Origin: Hoylesella loescheii DSM 19665 = JCM 12249 = ATCC 15930
GTDB lineage: Bacteria; Bacteroidota; Bacteroidia; Bacteroidales; Bacteroidaceae
Assembly: GCF_000378085.1 (NCBI RefSeq)
Contig: NZ_KB899217.1
Span: 62,001 to 126,000, forward strand
Direction of reading: 5' to 3'
DNA: 64,000 nucleotides
The notes beneath the pieces are model-generated. The model was given only the letters and a program-made list of their open reading frames with translations. It ran no database searches and was not told where the DNA came from. Both the position numbers and the translations under genes were made by a program. This document shows, piece after piece, positions 34,654-43,382 of this stretch (position 1 is its first letter; each line of letters starts with the position of its first letter).

Positions 34654-35223
34654 ATGCAAACAGGTTATCAGGCCGTTATCGACAAATATTATCCGCACAA
34701 CGATGAGCTGCGACACATTTTATTGACCCACAGCCGAAGTGTGGCCGACTTGGCTTTGGCCTTGGCTAAGCGCCTTCCCGAACAAGACCTCGACCTTCAA
34801 TTCATTGAAGAGGCGGCCATGTTGCACGACATTGGTATCGTGCGTTGCGATGCACCGTCCATCCATTGCCATGGAACGGAGCCCTATATAGCCCACGGAC
34901 GCCAAGGAGCAGAGATGCTTCGGGCCGAAGGAATGCCACGCCATGCCCGCGTTTGCGAACGACATACGGGCGCAGGCATCACTCGGCAATCCATCGAAGC
35001 ACAGCAATTGCCCCTACCCTTGCAAGATTTCTTGCCCGAAACGCTCGAAGAACAGCTGATTTGTTATGCCGACAAGTTTTTCAGCAAAACCAAACTCGAC
35101 CGCCAAAAGACAGTGGAACAGGCCGAGAAGAGCCTCGCCAAGTTTGGCGAAGATGGTCTAGTACGCTTCCGCGCATGGGTGGAAAGGTTTGGAGAACCGC
35201 CAATTGTGGTCCCTGCGACATAG
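34654..35223 (+). CDS. HD-domain phosphohydrolase
   Basis: The 189-residue HD-superfamily protein has the pattern H (LLTHSRSVADLALAL), HD (EEAAMLHDIGIV), then H (AHGRQGAEML) and a later Asp (CYADKFFSK), the metal-ligand series of HD phosphohydrolases. The small size and HGTEPYIAHG segment fit the uncharacterised bacterial HDIG-type group rather than a (p)ppGpp synthetase/hydrolase. The substrate is unknown, probably a nucleotide. It is a stand-alone gene divergent from frr, with a long gene-free region after it. Confidence 0.85.
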   Translation: MQTGYQAVIDKYYPHNDELRHILLTHSRSVADLALALAKRLPEQDLDLQFIEEAAMLHDIGIVRCDAPSIHCHGTEPYIAHGRQGAEMLRAEGMPRHARVCERHTGAGITRQSIEAQQLPLPLQDFLPETLEEQLICYADKFFSKTKLDRQKTVEQAEKSLAKFGEDGLVRFRAWVERFGEPPIVVPAT

Positions 35224-35488
35224 GTTTTGAACTTTCGGCATATAGGTATCTCCACTGTTTTAATGCGTGTATAGGAACGAGCACACGTAAGGAGACACCA
35301 TAAAAGCATCGTAGCTTATCCCGAATTTCCGTAACGCTTAATACTAGCTTGGCACGATCTAGGCAGTTCATTCCACAGCTTATCATCACCACTAACTCAC
35401 CCTTCCGCCCTCCAAACGCCATCTTTCATTCTCCACCCGATAAGCTCTTGTAGTGAGCTTTTTCAGCTCCCGCCTTGTTATAGCTAAG

Positions 35489-35570
35489 TTGGACTCCTGT
35501 TCCGGATAAGTTGGAACAGGGTTCCAATTCAACTGGAACAGCATTCCAGTTAACATGGAACAGCCGTCCA
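35489..35570. repeat. 22-bp palindrome array, TGGAAC family (copy 2)
   Basis: Three full 22-bp units and one partial unit centre on TGGAACAGNNTTCCA-like palindromes. The array is introduced by TTGTTATAGCTAAG, nearly the same lead-in as at 14.5 kb. Confidence 0.78.
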
Positions 35571-35929
35571 AATGATATATAACACGGCGGTTAATGTAAT
35601 TATGCATCATCAGGACTTAGCAAGCGCATTTTCAGAACGATGAAAATGCGAACGAGGGAGGGGTTTATTGGCAAGTTAGAGATTAGGTTACCATGCCTTT
35701 AAAACAAGACTAGGCAAGTAACGAAATGGCAATCTCGCCAACTCATACTACGCTGCGGTTGGCATAACGATTGTGCTTTATCGCGAACTGGCGTATTTTT
35801 CTATCTCACGATATTATTCTTCGAACATGGAGAAAGCTTTGATTTAACCTTTCTATTCATCTTTCCGAAACTCCCCAGAACCTTATGCAATACAGGAGAA
35901 GGTGACAGGAGCAGAGGCATAAAAAGAAA

Positions 35930-35954
35930 AGAACCTAGCATCACGCTAGGTTCT
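35930..35954 (-). terminator. Terminator of the cytolysin-like gene
   Basis: AGAACCTAGC pairs perfectly with GCTAGGTTCT across a 5-nt loop. On the minus strand it is followed by a T-rich run (TTTTCTTTTT). It lies about 145 bp beyond the stop of the gene at 36100-37653. Confidence 0.75.
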
Positions 35955-36099
35955 CTCTCAAAGAAAATTGATGACTAAATATATAACTTTTTGACAATAT
36001 AAAATATGCTACTCCATTGTTTGCAGCCAGCTTTTCGGTTTTCATTCAGCCTATTGCCTACTGCTGGGGCTTTATCACCAATTTAATACAAGCGTGAAG

Positions 36100-37653
36100 T
36101 TACTTGTAAAACTTCAACTTCTCTATGCCGAAGTTCAACGACACTTCTTCTTTCGTATCGCGCAAGTTCAGCGGATTCTTGTCAGTATCATAAAGTTTTT
36201 CCACTTCTACACGACCAGTTCTCTTGCCTTCTCTTACCAAAGTCTCGAACAAAGGTATCTCAAAGACATACTCTTTCTTAAATCCGTCGTTCTCGTTTTT
36301 CCTATCAAACACCACGGTAATTTTCTCTCCACTCTTATAATTAGGGATATTATGTCGTGTACGCTTGCTCCAGTAATCGAAAAAGAACTCTGTGCGCTGC
36401 TTAGGGTTATCTCCTACCTGTATAAAACCTCTGCCTGCATTGAGCTTCCTACCCGACAAGGCCTTCAGTTCGTCTAAAACAATCAGGTCAAAGCTTATTT
36501 TCGAGAATTCGCCAGCATAGGGATCGTTCTTGGTGTACTTAGAATAGATCACCGTTTTAAATGTGCGGTTCGTCCCAAGTTCCTTCAATTTGTAGGCAAT
36601 AGGCACTCCAGGGTTTTCAGTACTTAAGCGTGCGCCTTCCCCGATGAACTTCTTCACATCCTCCAAGCTGATTGCAGCCAACGAACCTAGCCTGGCATCG
36701 CCACCCAAGACACGTCCTTTGATGGTGGATTCTTTAAGTAAGTCGTTGTAAGCAGCCTCTGCTTTGGCGCCAATCTTTCCGCCCAACACAGACGCTTGCA
36801 GCTTAGCTTCGGCCTCTTTCTTAGTCATGTTAGTCTCAATACCCAAAAGCAAGATGCGCCCATACTTCACAGAAGAGACAAATAAAGGCTTTTCTGCTCC
36901 GAATTCCCTTTTGTATTCAAACTCTTTAGCAAAGAAATCCGATGGATTTTTGGGTAAGTCGATGCTCAGTTCATAGAAAACCTGCTGCACTTTCACAAGA
37001 AAACGGTTCTTTTCCTTATCAAAACTGAAACCAGCACTTGCCTCTACGCTGTTGGCAACACCCTTATAGTTGCCACCCATAGCCATTTTAAGGTGCGCTT
37101 TGTCGTAAACCTCCTCGATAGAATAGGTGAGATTAGCCCCAGGAGCATTGAAACCACGACTAAGTAAGTCGTTAATGGCCTTTCTAACGCTTGACAGCGA
37201 GGGGTGCTCAACCTTTATTGTGGGGTCGGAACTGCCAGGAAGGTCGGTTGAAAGTACAATTGGAGCGCGCTCGGTTTCAATGGGGTCATACTCTCCTTCA
37301 ACCACACTCTTCGCCCGAAGCAGTGCACCAGGATAGAAAACGTTCTTATCATCCGAGAAAAGAAGTTGTTCTTCGAACTCTTTTGCTTGTTCATAGAACT
37401 CCTTATTTGAACCTGCTCTTGTATTTATTAAGGCATATTCGAAGGATGCAGGTTTGGGATCGGCCACTTTTCTCTCCGAGAAGGGGTCGATTTGTTTCAC
37501 CGATGGCATGGTACGTACATACGAATTAATTGCTGTTTGGAAAGTTCCATTCCCTGTGTTTGTTCCCAAATCCCCGTCTTTATCATTGCCACAGGCACAT
37601 ACGAGGACTGAAAACATAATCATTAGTTCTTTTCTTACTGTTAACTTCTTCAT
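36100..37653 (-). CDS. Cholesterol-dependent-cytolysin-like surface lipoprotein
   Basis: This 517-residue protein has a lipoprotein signal (VLVCAC, acceptor Cys probably 21) followed by an Asp-rich GNDKDGD stretch that resembles Bacteroidetes surface-export signals. From about residue 100 it follows the thiol-activated cytolysin family closely: FYPGALL, LSTDLPG, VYDKAHL, QQVFYELSIDLPKNPSDFF (223-241), FVSSVKYGRILLLGIET (258-273), VLGGDAR (315-321) and NPGVPIAYKL (347-355). The pore-forming core (domains 1-3) is therefore present. The C-terminal ~120 residues keep the domain 4 position but lack the Trp-rich undecapeptide ECTGLAWEWWR that marks classical toxins. Targeting of cholesterol membranes is thus doubtful. 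It is a single gene with its own terminator and no obvious partner next to it. Roles in attack on host cells or on competing bacteria are both open. Confidence 0.85.
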   Translation of the reverse strand: MKKLTVRKELMIMFSVLVCACGNDKDGDLGTNTGNGTFQTAINSYVRTMPSVKQIDPFSERKVADPKPASFEYALINTRAGSNKEFYEQAKEFEEQLLFSDDKNVFYPGALLRAKSVVEGEYDPIETERAPIVLSTDLPGSSDPTIKVEHPSLSSVRKAINDLLSRGFNAPGANLTYSIEEVYDKAHLKMAMGGNYKGVANSVEASAGFSFDKEKNRFLVKVQQVFYELSIDLPKNPSDFFAKEFEYKREFGAEKPLFVSSVKYGRILLLGIETNMTKKEAEAKLQASVLGGKIGAKAEAAYNDLLKESTIKGRVLGGDARLGSLAAISLEDVKKFIGEGARLSTENPGVPIAYKLKELGTNRTFKTVIYSKYTKNDPYAGEFSKISFDLIVLDELKALSGRKLNAGRGFIQVGDNPKQRTEFFFDYWSKRTRHNIPNYKSGEKITVVFDRKNENDGFKKEYVFEIPLFETLVREGKRTGRVEVEKLYDTDKNPLNLRDTKEEVSLNFGIEKLKFYK

Positions 37654-38156
37654 TGTGTTTTGTTGATTAGTTACTATTTTTCAAATCAATAAGTGATTCG
37701 TGTCTGTCAATGTATTAATCAAAAACCCTAGTAAAGCTTGCTTCTTTGCTTCTATCATTATATTTTTTTTAACATTAATGAGTGTTTTACTGCGAACAAT
37801 CCGATAAGAATTTACGGGAAAGAAGACATCCTCTAAAAGTTCCCAATGTGGTATTATCCTATCGCATTATTAATGATTTAGAATTGAAGCGCAATGTTCA
37901 CTGCTCTTAGATAAGCCTTTAAAGGAATGCAGAACATCATTGCTTACTCTTTTTCCGCCACTACTCACTACCCCCGAAAGCATAATTGACAACTGCCAAA
38001 AAGAAAAAGGAAGCCTCAAAATCTCTCCAATACCAGTTAGCCCTATATAGTTATCTCCATCCCCAGACATACATTTTAACGCCAGCGACGATGGTCGTTC
38101 GCATGCATTTTCCTATCTTTGTAACAATAAACCACAATCATAAAACTGTAACAAAG
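37654..38156. other. Gene-free region upstream of the cytolysin-like gene
   Basis: About 500 bp, A+T-rich near 37.7-37.8 kb, with no supported gene. No consensus minus-strand promoter for the lipoprotein gene could be found by eye. TATCTTTG at 38114-38121 is a plus-strand -7 element for the broken gene that follows. Confidence 0.5.
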
Positions 38157-38252
38157 ATGCAATATTTCGAAATCGCCGTTAAGCTGATAACGGGCATGAT
38201 AGGTATTCTGGTCTTTCTGCGCATTGCAGGTAAGGCGCAGATGGGTGCTTAA
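38157..38252 (+). pseudogene. Truncated DUF421 (YetF-like) membrane protein
   Basis: The 31 codons encode one N-terminal membrane helix and then LRIAGKAQMGA-stop. DUF421/YetF proteins begin with just such a helix and the conserved [LI]GK[RA]QMG, continuing with a second helix and a cytoplasmic domain to about 170-230 residues. Everything after QMG is missing and no continuation was found in the other frames downstream. A -7-like element (TATCTTTG, 38114-38121) is still present upstream. It is best read as a remnant left by a deletion that brought the next gene close. Confidence 0.6.
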
Positions 38253-38266
38253 CTAACGATGTGATA

Positions 38267-39568
38267 ATGCTTTTTACAAACGACGAAAGGAGAAAACCAA
38301 ACGGCACAAGGCAAAGAACGATAAGACTCGGCATAACTTTGTGCACGCTTACATTGGCGTTCGCTACAGCTTTTGCCCAGCAAGCAGATAGCGTTTCGCG
38401 ATGGGGTGTAAGCCTTTCGGCCATGAAAGGGAAGGTGGTGGCTACCGACCAATACGTGAAAAAATGGCTGAAACGAGGCGACAACCTTTCTCTGGCCCTC
38501 GAATTGATGCGCGCACCGCTGCCCCAAGACAGCGATGCCTTTGCCGCCGACTATGGCAATCCCACTTTCGCTTTCGGCTTGCGCTACACCTTTAACAATG
38601 CGGTAAGACTTCATCGCGATGCGGATGCCGACTGGGGACAGATTGTGCCCGTGGCCTACGATTCGCCCTTGGGCAACACCCTCTCGCTCTACACCACCTT
38701 CTATCGACCCCTTCATCGCTCACGAACATGGGAAACGGCCTATTCGCTCAGTGGTGGCGTGGGCTTTTCATCGTCTATATATAATAAGGAGAACGCCATC
38801 GACAACGAGTTTATCGGGTCGCATGTCTCCATCTATTTTGCTGCGGGACTGCACCAAACCCTGCACGTCGCACCGCAATGGGGGCTGCGGGCCTCGTTAG
38901 AGTTTGTGCACCACAGCAACGGGGCTCTGTATCGGCCTAACAAGGGCAGCAACACCGTGGGCGCATCGTTAGCTTTGCTGTACACGCCTTACTACGAACA
39001 AACGTTGCGCGCAGAGCAAACGCTTCGCAAAAAGCCATTCGAACGGGGCATGTACCTCAACTTCACGGCTGGCTTTGGGGCGAAAACATTGCTCGAAGAC
39101 TGGCTATTAACGCAGTTTGGCACACCACCCGACCACCCCGACTACCGCACAGAACACTTTCGCATCTATCCCGCCTATTCGATACAGGCCGATTTGATGT
39201 GGCGATATGCACGGCGTTGGTCGTCGGGTCTGGGCGTAGACGCGTTCTACGGAACATACGCACGACGCATAGAAGAACTTGACCAACAGGCGGGATCCAC
39301 ACTTCGCCACTCGCCTTTTTCACTAGGCTTGGCCGCCAAACACGAGGCCCACTATGGCCGTTTGTCGTTAGCCGTATCGCTCGGCGTGTACCTCTATCGC
39401 CGAATGGGTGCCAATGCCAAGATTAACGAGACACCTTATTACGAACGAATAGGCTTGCATTACGCCCTGCCTTGGCTCAATGGGCTAACCGTAGGCATGA
39501 ACGTAAAGGCCCATAAAACAAAAGCCGACCTTACGGAGCTAGTTGTCAGCATGCCCATACGGCTGTAA
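38267..39568 (+). CDS. PagL-like lipid A deacylase / acyloxyacyl hydrolase
   Basis: The 433-residue protein has a signal peptide with a long charged n-region (cleavage probably after ATAFA) and a predicted beta-barrel with alternating strands. The segment VHHSNGALYRPNKGSN matches the PagL active-site pattern, in which His and Ser (HxS) act with a downstream Glu/Asp to remove an ester-linked acyl chain from lipid A. PagL is usually about 170-190 residues, so this is a longer Bacteroidetes form with an extra domain. A GTG at 38261 is also in frame; the ATG at 38267 is preferred. It is positioned just after the DUF421 remnant. Lipid A acyl-chain trimming is inferred, not shown. Confidence 0.72.
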   Translation: MLFTNDERRKPNGTRQRTIRLGITLCTLTLAFATAFAQQADSVSRWGVSLSAMKGKVVATDQYVKKWLKRGDNLSLALELMRAPLPQDSDAFAADYGNPTFAFGLRYTFNNAVRLHRDADADWGQIVPVAYDSPLGNTLSLYTTFYRPLHRSRTWETAYSLSGGVGFSSSIYNKENAIDNEFIGSHVSIYFAAGLHQTLHVAPQWGLRASLEFVHHSNGALYRPNKGSNTVGASLALLYTPYYEQTLRAEQTLRKKPFERGMYLNFTAGFGAKTLLEDWLLTQFGTPPDHPDYRTEHFRIYPAYSIQADLMWRYARRWSSGLGVDAFYGTYARRIEELDQQAGSTLRHSPFSLGLAAKHEAHYGRLSLAVSLGVYLYRRMGANAKINETPYYERIGLHYALPWLNGLTVGMNVKAHKTKADLTELVVSMPIRL

Positions 39569-39600
39569 GCAAGGAATACGAAAAAAGCATTTGCACCATA

Positions 39601-39652
39601 ACAGCAAAGCATATAACTCCCCCTCTCCCCTTGAAGAGGGGGCGAGGTGAGG
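39601..39652. repeat. ~52-bp hairpin repeat (copy 3)
   Basis: The sequence starts ACAGCAAAGCATATAACTCC and ends GAGGTGAGGC, with the CCCCTCT / AGAGGGGG foldback. It lies between the PagL-like gene and mrp. Confidence 0.8.
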
Positions 39653-39699
39653 CAGATTGCGGGCGGAGGTATGGTCGATTACCATATTTCCCCCTTTTG

Positions 39700-39731
39700 T
39701 TTGGCGCATACCCAATTTATACTTACATTTG
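39700..39731 (+). promoter_or_regulatory. Promoter of the mrp gene
   Basis: TTTG (39700-39703), a 20-bp spacer and TACATTTG (39724-39731) match the consensus, 24 bp ahead of the chosen ATG. Confidence 0.8.
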
Positions 39732-39755
39732 CATAACAAAAACAACAAAAACATC

Positions 39756-40859
39756 ATGACATTATATCCCAAATTGATAAAAGACGCCCTAGCAACCGTA
39801 ATGTATGCTGGCACGAAAAAGAATATCATCGAGAGCGGTATGCTTGCCGACGACGTGCACATCGATGGCATGAAGGTAAGCTTCACGTTGCTCTTCCCCA
39901 AGGAAACCGACCCTTTCTTAAAGTCGACCATCAAGTCGGCCGAGGCGGCCATACACTATCACGTAAGCCCAGAGGTAGAGGTAGAAATAAAGACCGAATT
40001 TGCTTCTAAGCCTCGCCCCGAAGTGGGTAAGCTACTGCCACAGGTAAAAAACATCGTTGCCGTTAGTTCGGGTAAGGGTGGCGTGGGCAAAAGCACCGTG
40101 TCGGCAAACTTGGCCATTGCTCTTGCCCGATTGGGTTACAAGGTGGGCCTATTGGATGCCGACATCTTCGGTCCGTCAATGCCTAAGATGTTCAACGTTG
40201 AGCAAGCGCGCCCATACGCTTCAAAGGTAGACGGTCGCGATCTTATCGAACCCATCGAGCAATATGGCGTTAAGCTGCTTAGCATTGGCTTTTTCGTAAA
40301 CGCCGAGACAGCCACCTTGTGGCGCGGAAGCATGGCCAGCAACGCCTTGAAACAACTTATCGCCGACGCCGACTGGGGAGAACTGGACTATTTTATACTC
40401 GACACGCCACCGGGAACGAGCGACATACACCTCACCTTGCTGCAAACGCTGGCCATTACGGGTGCGGTTATCGTTAGTACGCCACAAAGCGTGGCCTTGG
40501 CAGATGCTCGAAAAGGCATCGACATGTACCGAAACGAGAAGGTGAACGTGCCTATATTGGGACTAGTAGAGAACATGGCGTGGTTCACACCTGCCGAATT
40601 GCCCCAAAACAAGTATTACATCTTTGGCAAAGAGGGCGTTAAACAACTGGCAGATGAAATGAATACGCCCCTATTGGCACAAATTCCACTGGTGCAAAGT
40701 ATCTGTGAAAACGGCGACAAAGGCACACCCGCAGCCCTAGATGCCGACACCATGACGGGTCAGGCCTTTATCAACTTGGCGCAAGCGGTGGTTACGGTGA
40801 CCAACAGACGTAACAAAGAGCAGGCTCCGACCAAGATTGTTGAAGTGAAAAATAGTTGA
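39756..40859 (+). CDS. Mrp/NBP35-type ATP-binding iron-sulfur carrier
   Basis: The 367-residue protein has an N-terminal DUF59/MIP18-like domain (about 1-90) and a deviant Walker A P-loop VSSGKGGVGKSTVSANLAIAL. GLLDADIFGPSMP and LDTPPGTSDIHL complete the Mrp ATPase signature. Mrp proteins carry Fe-S clusters to apo-enzymes. The usual CxxC pair for the bridging cluster is absent: the segment reads ENMAWFTPAELPQNKYYIFG. The ATG at 39756 is chosen because a consensus promoter lies at 39700-39731; longer in-frame starts would sit upstream of that promoter. A strong terminator follows at 40877-40922. Confidence 0.9.
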   Translation: MTLYPKLIKDALATVMYAGTKKNIIESGMLADDVHIDGMKVSFTLLFPKETDPFLKSTIKSAEAAIHYHVSPEVEVEIKTEFASKPRPEVGKLLPQVKNIVAVSSGKGGVGKSTVSANLAIALARLGYKVGLLDADIFGPSMPKMFNVEQARPYASKVDGRDLIEPIEQYGVKLLSIGFFVNAETATLWRGSMASNALKQLIADADWGELDYFILDTPPGTSDIHLTLLQTLAITGAVIVSTPQSVALADARKGIDMYRNEKVNVPILGLVENMAWFTPAELPQNKYYIFGKEGVKQLADEMNTPLLAQIPLVQSICENGDKGTPAALDADTMTGQAFINLAQAVVTVTNRRNKEQAPTKIVEVKNS

Positions 40860-40876
40860 ACGAAAGACACGTTAAT

Positions 40877-40922
40877 AACAAAACACGCCAGCCAGGTTTA
40901 ACTGGTCATGGCGTGTTTTGTT
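40877..40922 (+). terminator. Terminator of mrp
   Basis: The 14-bp perfect arms AACAAAACACGCCA and TGGCGTGTTTTGTT, with an inner CCAG / CTGG stem, lie 17 bp after the stop. Confidence 0.85.
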
Positions 40923-41078
40923 ATCATGTAAATAGAAAGCATTGCGTTAACAAGCACCTAATATATGTTTGTTTAATTAGCGAACCCTACCGCATGTCCC
41001 GTAAAAAGTATCGGTTTAGGCATTAATTACCTTCAAATGGTGAAGCACATAGTTAGGGCTAGGTCAGTACAAGTTAGC

Positions 41079-41198
41079 TTGTAGTGCGACTACAAGACGT
41101 CTGTAGCGTGACTACAAGAGGCTTGTAGTTTGGCTACAAAGCGTTAGTAGTGTGACTACAAAAGGCTTGTAGCGGCAGTACAAAAGCCTTTGTACTGT
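41079..41198. repeat. 22-bp palindrome array, TTGTAG family (copy 2)
   Basis: Five successive units of TTGTAG-N5-CTACAA-type palindromes repeat every 22 bp. The array is preceded by CAGTACAAG and closed by TTTGTAC, as at 22.7 kb. It ends 15 bp from the dnaX stop codon. Confidence 0.85.
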
Positions 41199-41213
41199 TT
41201 AGTAGGCCACTAA

Positions 41214-43040
41214 CTAGGTGAGTTCTAGCCCAAGCGCGTTACGCAGATTGTCTATCGCGGGATTGGCCTTGAGCATGTTTTCGTAAATCTCTTTTTTGGA
41301 AAGGATGCGTTTCATCTCTTCCACCTTGGCCAAGCGAATGTGAAGCCGTAGCTGCCCGTTGTGCAAATATTTGGCCAGCCCTCCCTCAATTCGGGTCTTA
41401 ATATTGTTAACCTCCTCCAAAACAATCTCGTTATCGGCCAACACCTCTATGTTAGGAAACTCGGTGATACGAGGCGACATGTTCTTCATTCTCGTTGCAA
41501 TGGCAATCATAGCTTGTGGCATGCGGTTGCAAAGCGCCATCCACTGCAGTTCGAGGTCTTCTTGCGAGAACACGTTGTTCTCCTCTTTATTGGTAATCTC
41601 GTCTTCTTTAACGTATCCAGGCTTTTCAGGACCACGCTTAAGATCGGCAAACGACGTGCCCACCTTACCCAATTTGAGTTTTCCAAGGGGCATAGCCGTG
41701 CGCAGTGGAGTAGTTTCTTGCTCGTTCGCCTTAGGCATTTCAACTGCGGGTTGAGAAGGATAAGGCGTTGTTTTCGCTTCAGTGGCGTTGGCCAAAGCCG
41801 TTTCGGGGCGCGTTGCCATAGGTGTGCGCACCAGTGGTTTCTCCCCACCGACCACCTGTTGAGCCGGTTTAGGTTGGGGAGTGGCAAGTTTTCTGAACAG
41901 GGATTTTAAGCTCTTGGGGCTACGCCCCGCAGCAGGTTCGTCGTCGGGTTGTGTCACCTGCGCCACCTGTATAAGCGTAAGCTCTACCAACAAGCGCTTG
42001 TTGCTACTCGCCCGATAATGTATGTCGCACTGGTTCATAACCTGCAAGGCCTTGTAAAGGAACTTTGTGGGGCATTTTTGTGCCTGTTCCTTAAAACGTT
42101 CGCGTTGACGTGCACTCACTTCCAGCAGTGGCAGGGTGCTCTCGTCTTTTGCCATCAGCACGTTGCGCACGTGCGTAGCCAGTCCGTTTACAAGATTTCC
42201 GGCATCAAAGCCCTTGGCAATGATGTCGTTGACCAGCACCATTATGTCACTCACCTTGTTTTCTAAGGCAAGGTCGATGATGTTAAAGTAATTATCGCTG
42301 TCAAGCACGTTGAGGTCGGCAATTACACTATCGTAGGTAAGGTTGCCTTGTGCGAAGCTGGCAGCTTGGTCGAATATGGAGAGCGCATCACGCATACCGC
42401 CATCCGCTTTCTCGGCAATCACGGCCAAGGCCTCCTCTTCGTAGGCAACACCTTCATTCTCGGCAACACGCTTTAGATGGTCGATGATGCCGGGAACGGT
42501 CATTCGCTCGAAGTCGTAGATTTGACAACGCGACAGGATAGTTGGTAAAATCTTGTGCTTCTCGGTGGTGGCCAAGATGAAAATGACGTGTGCGGGTGGC
42601 TCTTCAAGTGTTTTAAGGAAAGCATTAAAGGCCGCCGTGGAAAGCATGTGCACCTCATCGATGATGAAAACCTTATATTTGCCCACCTGCGGAGGTATTC
42701 GTGTCTGGTCCATCAGTGTCTTGATGTTTTCCACCGAGTTGTTACTGGCCGCGTCTAGTTCGAAAATGTTGTACGAACGTTGGTCGTTAAAGGCCTGACA
42801 ACTTTCGCAATGGTTGCAAGCTTCACCCGTTTCGGTGGGCGTAAGACAATTTATGGCCTTGGCAAAGATGCGTGCGCAGGTGGTTTTCCCCACTCCTCGC
42901 GGACCGCAAAAGAGGTATGCGTGCGCCAATTTTCCACTTTTCACCGCGTTTTTCAGCGTGGTGGTAAGGGCCGATTGCCCCACCACCGAGTCGAAAGACA
43001 CGGGGCGGTATTTGCGCGCCGATACGATATATTCTCCCAT
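41214..43040 (-). CDS. dnaX: DNA polymerase III gamma/tau subunit
   Basis: DnaX is the clamp-loader ATPase of the replicative polymerase. The 608-residue protein has the N-terminal RYRP-type start (ARKYRPVSFDSVVGQ), P-loop FCGPRGVGKTTCARIF, the zinc module C-x(8)-CNHCESC, Walker B FIIDEVHML, and sensor motifs up to about residue 240. The collar domain, a Pro/Lys-rich linker and a C-terminal extension follow. A palindrome array lies right after the stop. No frameshift site for a short gamma form was looked for in detail. Confidence 0.94.
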   Translation of the reverse strand: MGEYIVSARKYRPVSFDSVVGQSALTTTLKNAVKSGKLAHAYLFCGPRGVGKTTCARIFAKAINCLTPTETGEACNHCESCQAFNDQRSYNIFELDAASNNSVENIKTLMDQTRIPPQVGKYKVFIIDEVHMLSTAAFNAFLKTLEEPPAHVIFILATTEKHKILPTILSRCQIYDFERMTVPGIIDHLKRVAENEGVAYEEEALAVIAEKADGGMRDALSIFDQAASFAQGNLTYDSVIADLNVLDSDNYFNIIDLALENKVSDIMVLVNDIIAKGFDAGNLVNGLATHVRNVLMAKDESTLPLLEVSARQRERFKEQAQKCPTKFLYKALQVMNQCDIHYRASSNKRLLVELTLIQVAQVTQPDDEPAAGRSPKSLKSLFRKLATPQPKPAQQVVGGEKPLVRTPMATRPETALANATEAKTTPYPSQPAVEMPKANEQETTPLRTAMPLGKLKLGKVGTSFADLKRGPEKPGYVKEDEITNKEENNVFSQEDLELQWMALCNRMPQAMIAIATRMKNMSPRITEFPNIEVLADNEIVLEEVNNIKTRIEGGLAKYLHNGQLRLHIRLAKVEEMKRILSKKEIYENMLKANPAIDNLRNALGLELT

Positions 43041-43382
43041 AAGTGATACTTTGTATTTCGTTATGTGTGTGGTGTGGCATTGGGGGACATGCCCCTCGCC
43101 GTATGGGTGTGGTATTTTGTAACCTGTCTTGCAAAGTTACGCATTATTTTTGGCTTTTCTTTTGCTTCACACTTTTTTATTGTTTCTGTCTTTTTTGCGC
43201 TTTGCTGGTGTTGTGTCGCTTGCCCATCTAAAGCAGGGTTATGAGCACTCGTAGAACGCAGATATAGCGTGTGCATTGGCCTAAAACACACTTACTTTTG
43301 CAATATTTACATAATAAGTGGGCTTGCGGTGCGTGGCGATTGAAAAAAAAGTTGTAAGTTTGCAACAGATAACAAAGCTACA

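Larger units (their letters stand above)
35224..36099. other. Gene-free region between HD gene and cytolysin-like gene
   Basis: No gene is supported in these 876 bp. It holds a TGGAAC-family palindrome array (35489-35570) and a terminator hairpin (35930-35954). CTTATCCCGAA near 35313 is a reverse-complement match to the TTCGGGATAAG repeat block seen near 22.4 kb. Confidence 0.55.
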
